The position numbers and the translations under genes were made by a program. The notes beneath the pieces were generated by a model that did no database searches, had not been told where the DNA came from, and saw nothing but the letters and a program-made list of their open reading frames with translations. From a virus: a stretch of 26,556 nt of DNA. The stretch lies in the IMG/VR virus record IMGVR_UViG_3300047474_000993, positions 1 through 26,556 of that record. One strand, given 5' to 3'. The number at the start of each line of letters is the position of its first letter. The first letter of the stretch is position 1. Below are positions 9,065-16,243 of the stretch, in pieces.

Positions 9065-10047
9065 TCATGACCTGCTAATCTCATCATTTGTTTCATATCT
9101 AGTTTGCCGCCAGCTTCTTTAGTAGCTTCTGATAACGATGTAGAATTAGAATCTTGAGCAACCATTTTCATATCTTCTTTTGTGGCTCCAAATACAGCCG
9201 AAGCGTCAGCATCATCTTTAATACCTCCGTTATTTGAGTCTTTATTCCTTTGATTCTCTGAGAAAGCCATCAACTTATCTGGATCTTCTTTTATATTATC
9301 AGGAACATCATCAGTATATTGGAAAATGCTATGGAAGACCCTGCCATACATTACTGTTTTCATTTGATACACAGATAAATCTATTATAGCTTTACCATAA
9401 AAATCTCTAGGGTTTTCACAATTAGCCAGATACATACTAAAAAACGGTTTTAAAACCGCATATTTAATATTATCTTCTGACATTTTATCTGTCACAGCCC
9501 CCAGTCTAATATTTAATTCTGCTATTTCATCAGATTCTAGTTCCCCAAACTCATCTTCCGTATGGAGGTTTTCTTCAAATTTAAGATCCTTGAAAAAACA
9601 AAACCTTAACATTTCATCCGCAGATCGTCGATTAGCGTAGGCTTCAGCAGTTAAACCTACAACTTCAGCTTTTTGATTCTTTAATTTGTATAACTCTAGC
9701 AGCTTTTCATTAATGGTTTTCTGCAGAGCTTCTCTTTTAGAGGGCAGGAATAAAGATTTTTTTGTCTTTTGTAAATTTTTAGTCTCATTTTCCAATGAAA
9801 CAATTTTGATATCATCGGATTCTTCCCATAAACCCTCATCCTTCACATAAGCAGACCTCTCTTCTTCACAATCTATTCCTTTAGAAATAGCTAGGTCTTT
9901 GTAGCGTTCATAGTACGCATTGAGATACTTCTGATCTCTTAAGTTTATGTGTTTAACGAATACGTCCCGACCTTTGAAGGTCGAGACGCTGTATCCGTCA
10001 AAAACTTCTCCTATCAGAGAAATATAGAACTCGTCACTATAGCTCAC
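9058..10047 (-). CDS. Putative tail assembly chaperone, second cistron
   Basis: The product has 329 residues and starts at GTG 10045-10047, with AGG nine bases upstream. The start overlaps the end of the previous gene by 11 bases in another frame. The middle has an amphipathic charged region (about 65-130, with a KNLQKTKKSLFLPSKREALQ helix) followed by GLTAEAYANRR. The C-terminus is acidic and disordered-looking, ending in KQMMRLAGHDV. Its place directly before the tape measure gene, overlapping a first cistron, matches the G/GT or gp13/gp14-type tail assembly chaperone pair. A fused product would need a -2 (or +1) shift, since this frame opens only at AAA AAG just before the GTG. No residue-level signature confirms a chaperone, so the role rests on gene order and size. 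Confidence 0.55.
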   Translation of the reverse strand: MSYSDEFYISLIGEVFDGYSVSTFKGRDVFVKHINLRDQKYLNAYYERYKDLAISKGIDCEEERSAYVKDEGLWEESDDIKIVSLENETKNLQKTKKSLFLPSKREALQKTINEKLLELYKLKNQKAEVVGLTAEAYANRRSADEMLRFCFFKDLKFEENLHTEDEFGELESDEIAELNIRLGAVTDKMSEDNIKYAVLKPFFSMYLANCENPRDFYGKAIIDLSVYQMKTVMYGRVFHSIFQYTDDVPDNIKEDPDKLMAFSENQRNKDSNNGGIKDDADASAVFGATKEDMKMVAQDSNSTSLSEATKEAGGKLDMKQMMRLAGHDV

Positions 10048-10792
10048 CTTTTTCTACCTGTTCCATCAACTCTTCAAACTCTTTTTGAGATGAAGCTTGG
10101 TTGTAGAACCAGAAAGCTAATGTGGTTGAGACTTGTTTGATTATCTTTTGATAAACCTCAGAGTTTTCCTCCTCTTTATCATAATAATCCTCAAGTTTCG
10201 CTTCGTAATCTAAACCTTCAAAATAAGAAACAGGATCTTCATCCTCCTCCTTTTGGATATAAGTTAGATTCAAAGCGTACCAGAGAAGCAGTTTGTTTTG
10301 CGCTCTTACGTCTGCAGTGTGTTCAAATAGACCTTGTAGATTCGTTTCTACCTCAACTAACTGTCTTTTTACTTCAGCGATTCTTTCTTTGACTTCTTCT
10401 AGTCTATCTTTCTGATCTTTTGTTAGTTTAGTAGCAGAATCAAGTCTGACATATTCATTTTGATATTCTAAGATCTGCTTGTAGAGCTTTCCATATTCCT
10501 TTTGCCCTTCCTCAGTAAAAGCTCCTCCTGTATCATCATACTTCTTAGCGAGCATAGCTTTTGTTAGAATGCCTTGTTTGACACACTTACTCATTTCGAT
10601 TGTGTATTGAAGCTCGCCATCTTCAAGTTCGCGACGAGAAGGTTTCTTAATTTTTACTTCGATTGGGGTTTTTTCCTTAACCTTCTTTTTTACGATAGTA
10701 GTCTCACCTGTTTTTTTGTTCTTGCGGGAAGTCTCTTTTTCCACTTCACGAACCTCATCTACAGTGAACTGATATAATAATTTTAAATCCAT
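10037..10792 (-). CDS. Putative tail assembly chaperone, first cistron
   Basis: The product has 251 residues. ATG 10790-10792 (MDLKLLYQFTVDEV) is chosen as the start rather than an upstream TTG that would overlap the previous gene. The N-terminus has a Lys/Glu-rich beta region, KKPSRRELEDGELQYTIEMS, followed by a helical GILTKAMLAKKYDDTGG segment and a long coiled coil (about 115-170). The C-terminal part is acidic, with an EVYQKIIKQVSTTLAFWFY helix. The gene sits two cistrons upstream of the tape measure and overlaps the next gene by 11 bases, so it fits the first of a tail-assembly-chaperone pair that coats the tape measure before tube polymerisation. The function is by position. The protein itself was not recognised as a named family. 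Confidence 0.55.
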   Translation of the reverse strand: MDLKLLYQFTVDEVREVEKETSRKNKKTGETTIVKKKVKEKTPIEVKIKKPSRRELEDGELQYTIEMSKCVKQGILTKAMLAKKYDDTGGAFTEEGQKEYGKLYKQILEYQNEYVRLDSATKLTKDQKDRLEEVKERIAEVKRQLVEVETNLQGLFEHTADVRAQNKLLLWYALNLTYIQKEEDEDPVSYFEGLDYEAKLEDYYDKEEENSEVYQKIIKQVSTTLAFWFYNQASSQKEFEELMEQVEKGEL

Positions 10793-10796
10793 ATGC

Positions 10797-11084
10797 CTAC
10801 TTAAATATAAATTCAACTCTGTAATTTTCTATTTCATTCTTGACATTTCTTAAACTTTCATTGCCAAAATCTAAAATCCTCTTTCTGATCCAAGATACTT
10901 TATCTGGGGTAAAATGATCTGCAGCCTTTATAACTGGGTGGTATTCCTTAGGTATACCCTCGTAAAGCTTAGCGTAATGAAAATCGTGGTCTTTTTTCAT
11001 GTCTTCCACCATGATTAGCATCATTTTGAATAGTGAGGAGACCTCATCACCAGACCTTTGATTTAAATTTTTTTTAGCATTCAT
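10797..11084 (-). CDS. Small protein of unknown function, first gene of the tail operon
   Basis: The product has 95 residues and is helical and charged (SSLFKMMLIMVEDMKKDHDF, then SWIRKRILDFGNESLRNVKN). The start at ATG 11082-11084 follows GGATAAAGG, a fair ribosome site. It is the first minus-strand gene after the divergent junction at 11085-11127 and lies four bases before the chaperone-like gene, so it belongs to the tape measure operon. No signal peptide, membrane segment or known motif is visible. It may be a small tail assembly factor, but this is only guilt by association. Confidence 0.6.
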   Translation of the reverse strand: MNAKKNLNQRSGDEVSSLFKMMLIMVEDMKKDHDFHYAKLYEGIPKEYHPVIKAADHFTPDKVSWIRKRILDFGNESLRNVKNEIENYRVEFIFK

Positions 11085-11127
11085 CCTTTATCCAAGTTAT
11101 TATAAAAAAAAAAGTGTAAATATCTAC
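11085..11127. promoter_or_regulatory. Divergent promoter region between the minus and plus tail operons
   Basis: This 43-base gap separates two divergently transcribed operons. On the plus strand AAGTGTAAATAT (11112-11123) is the recurrent upstream motif, with nine bases between GTGTA and the ATG of the plus-strand gene and no Shine-Dalgarno sequence. On the minus strand, TATAAT lies 14 bases before the ATG at 11084, followed by GGATAAAGG. Both units must start here or read through from outside, so promoters are expected. Exact start sites are inference. Confidence 0.55.
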
Positions 11128-11592
11128 ATGGCTGGCTTTTTATCTACAAACATGGAATCGAGTATCAACTCAATGTACGATACCCTTCATGAAACTTTTG
11201 CTCAAACTATAACTGTTTTCAAGAATTCTAAGAGGACGGTGGTTTCCACGAACTCAAAGTATAATAATATTTATGGTAGAACCAATACAGGTTCAAAATC
11301 AAGCGTAGAATATACCACAGAATCCCAGTCTTTCGCGGCTAGAATCTATTATATTGATATGGATGAAGAGTACCTTGATAACGGAGCTAACCAGCAAGGG
11401 ACTCAGAATAAAATCGTCCTACCTGATGGTTCGGTTAAGATGATTGTTAAAGCTGATGCTTATGATTATATCAAAGAGGCTAGAAGGATAGAATTGGATG
11501 GGATTAGATTCGCGATTAAAAGTGATGGATCTCCTTCAGGTCTGACCACTAACATTTTTTACACTTTCTTACTTACACCAATAGATGAGTAA
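11128..11592 (+). CDS. Putative neck / head-closure-type protein
   Basis: The product has 154 residues and is first in a four-gene plus-strand operon. It has an N-terminal helix (SSINSMYDTLHETFAQTITV) followed by a beta-rich half with a YIDMDEEYLD segment, KIVLPDGSVKMIVKADAYDY and LDGIRFAIKSDG. A small beta protein with a short N-terminal helix next to tail completion and tube genes is typical of head-tail adaptor or stopper proteins (gpFII, gp16 types), but I see no diagnostic motif. The motif GTGTAAATAT ends a few bases before the ATG and no ribosome site is present. The stop overlaps the next start (TAATG). The call rests on position, size and composition. Confidence 0.45.
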   Translation: MAGFLSTNMESSINSMYDTLHETFAQTITVFKNSKRTVVSTNSKYNNIYGRTNTGSKSSVEYTTESQSFAARIYYIDMDEEYLDNGANQQGTQNKIVLPDGSVKMIVKADAYDYIKEARRIELDGIRFAIKSDGSPSGLTTNIFYTFLLTPIDE

Positions 11593-12164
11593 TGGCTATT
11601 CTACCTAGAGACGTCCAGCTTGCTTTAGAAAAACAAGCCCCAAAACAATTAAGAAGACCTTTCGAGAAACAATTCAAAAAAGATTTCTTAAGGATTAAAG
11701 ATCAAATGATTAAAGAGTTTCTATCTCACCCAGTGACTATAGAATTATCTATGGGGCCGTCAGGGAGCAATATCAGCAATACTTTGGGTGGTATTTCTAA
11801 CCTTTTCTCATTTATAGGGTTCGACTCTTCAGATGATCCGATTACACCTATTTTAGATATTTTGCAGAATTTAGATTATAATTATGTAGGAGAGGTTAAA
11901 ATTGGGGTAAACTATTATATAAACATACCCGAAGCTGCAGACATTTTTAAAATGACTCCAATGCCTTGGGCTACAGGAAGAAGTTGGGCGCAAGGAATAG
12001 AAACGGGTATATCAGGGCTTGGCTACTTACTTAGGAAGAATGATGGACGATCTGGAAAAGCTATCCAATCCAGAAACAAAGTAAGATCGGGTAAGTTCCA
12101 AAATACCAGTTATATTTCTGCACTGATAAAAAAATACAAAAAAGAATTCAATAATATAAAATGA
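11592..12164 (+). CDS. Putative tail completion / neck protein
   Basis: The product has 190 residues. The N-terminus is basic and helical (RPFEKQFKKDFLRIKDQMIK, then EFLSHPVTIEL). A loop rich in Gly/Ser follows, then a YVGEVKIGVNYYINIPE strand region and a WAQGIETGISGLGYLLRK helix, with a basic tail. HK97 gp10-type tail completion proteins have a similar order of helix, beta hairpin and a W...GI-type helix, but the match is by eye only. The start overlaps the previous stop by one base and the stop overlaps the next start by four (ATGA), so the operon is tightly coupled. It probably works at the head-tail joint. A tail-terminator role is the alternative. Confidence 0.45.
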   Translation: MAILPRDVQLALEKQAPKQLRRPFEKQFKKDFLRIKDQMIKEFLSHPVTIELSMGPSGSNISNTLGGISNLFSFIGFDSSDDPITPILDILQNLDYNYVGEVKIGVNYYINIPEAADIFKMTPMPWATGRSWAQGIETGISGLGYLLRKNDGRSGKAIQSRNKVRSGKFQNTSYISALIKKYKKEFNNIK

Positions 12165-12991
12165 AAGAACAATTCATACATACATTGACCAATTCATTCA
12201 TGCTTTGGTTTGATAACTTTTTGTTAAAAAAAGGAGATGCTTACTCCAACCAAACTGGACAGTTTTACCATACCCCAGACGATTTCCTTCAGGATTCTTA
12301 CGTTCCTTTCTCTAGTCCATACAAACAATTTGTAAGCGACTCTTCGATTGTTGGAGCTACGCTACCCACAGGGATAGCTGGTAACTCTCATTATATTGAT
12401 TATGATAATGGCCGTATAGTAGAAACAGGAAGCAATTATACATCAAGCTCAACAATTACAGGAACGTTCGCGGTAAAAGATTTCAATATCTATTTCACTA
12501 ACGAAACTGAAGACGACCTTATCGTAGAGAAGAAATTTGAGTTAAATTCTAGAATCCCAACATATAACGATTCTGGTATAGACCCTTATGATCAAGTAGT
12601 TCCAGCTGTTTTCTTGTCTACAGCTACAATGCAAAATAACCCTTTAGCTTTCGGCGGCGAAGAGCAAACTACCGTTCGCGCTAATGCTGTAGCCCTTTCA
12701 GATGACCCTTACAAATTAGATGGTATCTTATCTATATTTGGGGACTCACACAATGAAGTTTTTTATCCCATTCCTATGAGTGGGCATCCTATGGATGAAT
12801 ACGGCGATTTAAAGAATGGTTCGTATTCGTATTCAACGCTATCAAATGAGTATAGCAACAATAAACCTTTTTTAGTAGATAATGTGACTACTTCAAAATT
12901 GACAGATAAAGCAAGAAAGTCTTTAGCCAATGATCTCTATGTCGGATTTATAGATTTCGACATCAAGATCCATAGGTTCAGGTTTTCTTAA
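12161..12991 (+). CDS. Putative tail terminator or neck protein, unrecognised family
   Basis: The product has 276 residues, starting with an ATGA overlap of four bases with the previous gene. It begins with a helix (FIHTLTNSFMLWFDNFLLKK) and is otherwise beta-rich. Later parts include YIDYDNGRIVETGSNYT, TVRANAVALSDDPYKLDGI and a C-terminal LYVGFIDFDIKIHRFRFS. The final segment and the RANAVALSDDP block suggest a structural protein with a beta sandwich. It is immediately upstream of the tube-like gene, where tail-terminator genes (gpU or gp15 types) usually lie. No signal peptide or membrane segment is seen. The role is inferred only from gene order. Confidence 0.4.
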   Translation: MKEQFIHTLTNSFMLWFDNFLLKKGDAYSNQTGQFYHTPDDFLQDSYVPFSSPYKQFVSDSSIVGATLPTGIAGNSHYIDYDNGRIVETGSNYTSSSTITGTFAVKDFNIYFTNETEDDLIVEKKFELNSRIPTYNDSGIDPYDQVVPAVFLSTATMQNNPLAFGGEEQTTVRANAVALSDDPYKLDGILSIFGDSHNEVFYPIPMSGHPMDEYGDLKNGSYSYSTLSNEYSNNKPFLVDNVTTSKLTDKARKSLANDLYVGFIDFDIKIHRFRFS

Positions 12992-13039
12992 TTTCACATT
13001 ATTCAAAAATAAATGTAAACAATATAAAATCAACCTATT

Positions 13040-14137
13040 ATGTCCAGAAACAGAGTAATTTATCAATCAGAAGCCCTTTACGTCAGTAAAGACGCTACTG
13101 CAACAGGATCAGGCGACCACAAACAGTTGGAGCGCGTTCAATCAGCTAACTATAGCTTTAATATTTCTAGGCAAGATGTCAACCAGTTTGGTATGCTTGG
13201 AAAAGTCGGAAGTATGGTGCTTGAAGCTCCTACTGTATCAGCAGATACATCGTATCTTGTAACAGACGGCTTTAACGAAAGAGCTTTAGGGTTTTTCGTT
13301 ACGAAATCTACCGCAGCGACGACTTCAGGATCTTTTATTTCAGGTCACATGAACGACGGTTCAGGTCAAAACCTTTTCATCACAACTGTTCCCGAAGGAG
13401 GTGACGCTACTGGTGTAACTGTTTCGGGAGCTACTAACGATGCTATCGGAATCGGAAACGCTTATCTTTCAGATTACAGCTTAGATCTTTCTGTGGGGTC
13501 TTTACCTACAGCTTCCGTTTCTTTCGAAGCGTCTAATATTAATAGTAATGCGGGTAATGATATAATCAACCCAGCAGTTAATCAATCTAACGGAACCGCT
13601 TTAACTACTAAAGTACAATTACCAACCGCCGACAGTGGAAATACTTCAGAAATAGCTTTACGCCCCGGAGATATCACAGTTGATATTTCTGACGCTACAG
13701 GTCAGGTTCTTGTAGATATTGATAGCCCAGATAATGATTCAGCTCATATCCAAAGCGCGTCTTTATCTATCCCACTCTCCAGATCTTCTTTGGAGCGGTT
13801 AGGAACAAAATACGCCTATGCTAGGGCTGTTGATTTCCCAATTCAAGCTACTTTATCAGTTAATGCTATTGTCAATGAAACTCAAGCGAACGCTTTAACT
13901 ACCATCGTTGACGATGAAGCTTCAAAGACTTTGAGATTAACCCTTAAAGCTGAAGATGGTTCTGACGCTATGATATACATCTTGAAGGGATGCCAAATCA
14001 CTAGTGAATCCTTCTCTTCATCTATCGGTTCCAATAAATCGGTAGACCTGACATTTGTGACTTCCATTGGAGGTCCAAGCGATACAGCTAATGGAGTGTT
14101 CGTAAGTGGAGCTAATACAAGCGGATCATTCTCCTAA
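13040..14137 (+). CDS. Major tail (tube) protein
   Basis: The product has 365 residues, is beta-rich and low in Cys, with a pattern typical of tail tube subunits: VQSANYSFNISRQDVNQFG, then LSDYSLDLSVGSLPTASVSF, a middle GDITVDISDA domain that looks Ig-like, IQSASLSIPLSRSSLERLG and a final strand set ESFSSSIGSNKSVDLTF. Codon use is richer in C-ending and GCT/GGA-type codons than the preceding genes, as for a highly made virion protein. It is the last gene of the plus-strand operon and ends 25 bases before a strong two-way terminator. A 48-base gap precedes it, with ATGTAAACAATATAAAA, a weak variant of the recurrent motif, so it may have its own promoter. A smaller paralogue is at 1136-1927. 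A tube rather than sheath role is inferred from length and the absence of a sheath gene. Confidence 0.7.
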   Translation: MSRNRVIYQSEALYVSKDATATGSGDHKQLERVQSANYSFNISRQDVNQFGMLGKVGSMVLEAPTVSADTSYLVTDGFNERALGFFVTKSTAATTSGSFISGHMNDGSGQNLFITTVPEGGDATGVTVSGATNDAIGIGNAYLSDYSLDLSVGSLPTASVSFEASNINSNAGNDIINPAVNQSNGTALTTKVQLPTADSGNTSEIALRPGDITVDISDATGQVLVDIDSPDNDSAHIQSASLSIPLSRSSLERLGTKYAYARAVDFPIQATLSVNAIVNETQANALTTIVDDEASKTLRLTLKAEDGSDAMIYILKGCQITSESFSSSIGSNKSVDLTFVTSIGGPSDTANGVFVSGANTSGSFS

Positions 14138-14162
14138 TAACACTAACAAAACCTTAACAATT

Positions 14163-14192
14163 AAAAAGGGCGGTATCACTACCGCCCTTTTT
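14163..14192. terminator. Bidirectional rho-independent terminator
   Basis: A perfect stem of GGGCGGTA with TACCGCCC around a TCAC loop is flanked by five A on the left and seven T on the right. It therefore reads as an intrinsic terminator on both strands. It sits between the convergent ends of the tube-like gene (plus) and the 14216-14677 gene (minus), and protects both operons from antisense read-through. Confidence 0.92.
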
Positions 14193-14215
14193 TTATGTAT
14201 ATTAAGTGTTAGTTA

Positions 14216-14677
14216 CTAACTTTCTCCAGTTAGGATAACAGCATCTATGCCTCCAACCTGCTGAGGGGAAGCTTCGTAAATATTGTACTTAGCTACTAAT
14301 CCTTCTAGATTAGCCTTAGAATCGTTTGCAAGCCCTCTGTAGACCTTAGCCACCTCATTGCGGTTAACGAACGTCACAGACGATTCTCCGTCCTTTAAAG
14401 ATAATATCTTATCGTCGTTAGTGGCTGAAGTTATTCCCCTAAGCGCATTTCGTGTTTGCTTATTGTAATAATGATATAAATAAAGCTCTTTGTGAATAGA
14501 TTGAGCTTCAGTGTCAAGAGCCGCCCCAGTACCACTGAAATCTTGATAAATTAAATTATTTAATTCTCCTAAATTATTCTCAAGCCAAGCCTGAATAGAA
14601 CCTGAAGTAGCAATACCTGTATCGCTATCAAATTCGTCCGTAAAGATGTCGGAGGCTAAATCACTAATTACACTCAT
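14216..14677 (-). CDS. Putative head-tail connector / neck protein
   Basis: The product has 153 residues and is mostly helical: SIQAWLENNLGELNNLIYQD, IHKELYLYHYYNKQTRNALR and FVNRNEVAKVYRGLANDSKA. A helical protein of this size, two genes after the capsid gene, fits the gp6/gp15-type adaptor ring that docks under the portal, but no diagnostic motif is seen. The ATG at 14675-14677 is nine bases after a GTGTA motif that overlaps the stop region of the previous gene, and no Shine-Dalgarno sequence is present. The gene ends at the two-way terminator. The role is inferred from gene order. Confidence 0.5.
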   Translation of the reverse strand: MSVISDLASDIFTDEFDSDTGIATSGSIQAWLENNLGELNNLIYQDFSGTGAALDTEAQSIHKELYLYHYYNKQTRNALRGITSATNDDKILSLKDGESSVTFVNRNEVAKVYRGLANDSKANLEGLVAKYNIYEASPQQVGGIDAVILTGES

Positions 14678-14680
14678 GCT

Positions 14681-14693
14681 TTATATTACACTA
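14681..14693 (-). promoter_or_regulatory. Recurrent GTGTA motif 9 bases before the 14677 start
   Basis: TAGTGTAATATAA overlaps the TAG stop of the 15032 gene. Nine bases separate GTGTA from the ATG, the same spacing as at 15032 and 11128. No ribosome site fits in the gap. If this is a -10-like element, the transcript would begin at or next to the ATG. Confidence 0.55.
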
Positions 14694-15032
14694 TTTATTT
14701 TTCTTTTCGCCCCACTTCTTTTTTTCTTTTTCGTCTTGAGAGATTTTACTGACAGCTTGGATCATATCTTTAATTTCTTCAGAGGCGTTAGAGAACATTG
14801 GGGTAGGGGCTGGAATTGGAGAGTTACGAGATTTATATTCGCGAAATGATTTCAAAATCATGTCTTTAACCACTGTAATCTTTTGGTTAGGGTTTAAACC
14901 TACTTTACCTGCCAAACCTCTAATCTCAGATCGATCACAAGAAGCTAGTTTAGCTTTTAGTTCTTCCGTGGTATCAGCGCCAAAATAATTATTCTCGCCA
15001 TTGCCATATGATACGTTTTCAAAATTGTCCAT
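14691..15032 (-). CDS. Small protein with a SAP/Rho-N-like helical domain
   Basis: The product has 113 residues. Residues 24-68 (TEELKAKLASCDRSEIRGLA, then GKVGLNPNQKITVVKDMILK) have the helix-extended loop-helix layout of SAP or Rho N-terminal-like modules, which bind nucleic acid or act as small docking domains. A Pro/Ser linker and a Lys/Glu-rich C-terminal tail follow. The gene lies between the capsid terminator and the connector-like gene, and similar small proteins are often encoded right after capsid genes. The start ATG 15030-15032 is nine bases after a GTGTA motif and has no Shine-Dalgarno sequence. The domain call is by eye. A head completion or capsid-associated role is inference. 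Confidence 0.5.
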   Translation of the reverse strand: MDNFENVSYGNGENNYFGADTTEELKAKLASCDRSEIRGLAGKVGLNPNQKITVVKDMILKSFREYKSRNSPIPAPTPMFSNASEEIKDMIQAVSKISQDEKEKKKWGEKKNK

Positions 15033-15034
15033 AC

Positions 15035-15048
15035 AGTATTATACACTT
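15035..15048 (-). promoter_or_regulatory. Recurrent GTGTA motif 9 bases before the 15032 start
   Basis: AAGTGTATAATACT contains a perfect TATAAT, five bases before the ATG, joined directly to the TG of GTG. It lies just past the capsid-gene terminator, so a new transcript must start here if the terminator is efficient. This makes it the strongest case for the motif being a promoter. Confidence 0.65.
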
Positions 15049-15065
15049 AATGCAGATAAATAAAC

Positions 15066-15099
15066 AAAAAAAAGAGAGCCGCCCCGAAGGGCGACTCTC
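15066..15099 (-). terminator. Rho-independent terminator of the major capsid gene
   Basis: On the minus strand a GAGAG-CGCCC type stem with one A/C mismatch closes on a TTCG loop (C(UUCG)G in RNA) and is followed by eight T. It starts 19 bases after the capsid stop codon. It ends the packaging-to-capsid transcription unit and separates it from the neck genes. Confidence 0.92.
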
Positions 15100-15117
15100 A
15101 AATCAAGTTTTGCTATA

Positions 15118-16224
15118 TTAAGCAGCGTCGATGATAGTAGCGGTTAATGCACGGTTATCAAGAACCATGCGGCCCTCTTCGATAGAGCCAAAGTAACCGA
15201 TCTTCTGTTGGCGAATGCTATACTGATCGTCAGCGATCAGGTTGAATTCTCCACCAGAGTCTTCGTCAACTGCTACAGCGCGAATCAGAGACTCACGAGA
15301 GCGATCCAAACCAATAACAAGGTCATCAGTGGCAGTGTTGAAAGCAACACTGTCATGAGTACCAGAGAAAAGTTTGGTGAAACGCTTGCCAGCACCAAGC
15401 TCAAGGATCTCAACGATGGAGATACCGTAGAACTCAGGGAGACCTGCGCTGTTGTAAATGCTCATACGCATTTCGTCAGGAGCAGTGTGTCCATCTTTAA
15501 CAGCAGAAGCGATAGGCGCTGCGCTAGTATTGATTGGATTGTAAGCCATTGCACGAAGCTTCTCAACAGTTTCAGGAGAAACAATGAGATCGGTAATACC
15601 ACGACCTTGTCCAGAGGCAGGAGTTCCGCCAAGGAAAGAAGTGTTAATACGCTTAGCAAGGGTCATCATTTTGTTGATGTCGTCGAGAACGAAGCTGTTA
15701 GTGCTGCTGTTAGCACGAACATGTCCAGTTCCAGCGGTAGAAGCATCAGCAAGAGATCCCATTACCAATGAAGCAGAAGTAGTTTCCTGCTTAGCAAGAA
15801 TCTCTTGAGCTGCACGGGAGAAGGTCTTAGAGACAACATCCATGCGGGACTTAGCGGCGTAACGACGATCAAAGCTGACTGCGGTATCCAAGCTGTAAGT
15901 GGCGACCTTCATCTCTGATGCAGTAGGAAGCACTTGGTTAGTTGGAAGTCCACCAGCGTGAGACTGACTGTAAACCTTCACGTAATCTTCGTCATTGATG
16001 TCGTAATAGAGATCAAGAGGGATCGAAGGATTGTCGTCAGCGTTGAACTGAAGAGTAGTGAAGAGATTCGAAATGGTAGGAGCGTTATTGATAACCTCTG
16101 CAAGCACAGGTCCAATAAACTCAGCGAGAGCTACTTGAGCTTCGTAAGCGACAGTGCGATTACGAGAAGCCATAGCTTTCACAAGCTCGATTTGTTCTGG
16201 AGTTCTTTTTAAAGTAATTTTCAT
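15118..16224 (-). CDS. Major capsid protein, HK97 fold
   Basis: The product has 368 residues. Features fitting an HK97-fold capsid subunit are the N-arm ALAEFIGPVLAEVINNAPTI, the SNLFTTLQFN then PSIPLDLYYD strands, the FDRRYAAKSRMDVVSKTFSR helix (spine region) with an AAQEILAKQE continuation, LIVSPETVEKLRAM (a common capsid P-domain motif), and a C-terminal DLVIGLDRSRESLIRAVAVD strand set. There is no long N-terminal delta domain, which agrees with a separately encoded scaffold. Codon use is clearly shifted to C-ending and CGT/CGC codons and the GC content is higher than in its neighbours, as expected for the most abundant protein. The start follows a weak AGAAAGAATCTAGAAA leader. A strong terminator follows the stop. 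Confidence 0.92.
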   Translation of the reverse strand: MKITLKRTPEQIELVKAMASRNRTVAYEAQVALAEFIGPVLAEVINNAPTISNLFTTLQFNADDNPSIPLDLYYDINDEDYVKVYSQSHAGGLPTNQVLPTASEMKVATYSLDTAVSFDRRYAAKSRMDVVSKTFSRAAQEILAKQETTSASLVMGSLADASTAGTGHVRANSSTNSFVLDDINKMMTLAKRINTSFLGGTPASGQGRGITDLIVSPETVEKLRAMAYNPINTSAAPIASAVKDGHTAPDEMRMSIYNSAGLPEFYGISIVEILELGAGKRFTKLFSGTHDSVAFNTATDDLVIGLDRSRESLIRAVAVDEDSGGEFNLIADDQYSIRQQKIGYFGSIEEGRMVLDNRALTATIIDAA

Positions 16225-16243
16225 TTTCTAGATTCTTTCTATA

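Noticed and set aside
15208-15771. Plus-strand 187-residue open frame opposite the capsid gene
   Set aside because: It lies wholly inside the capsid gene; its length is explained by the capsid gene's biased codon use. No promoter or ribosome site is seen.
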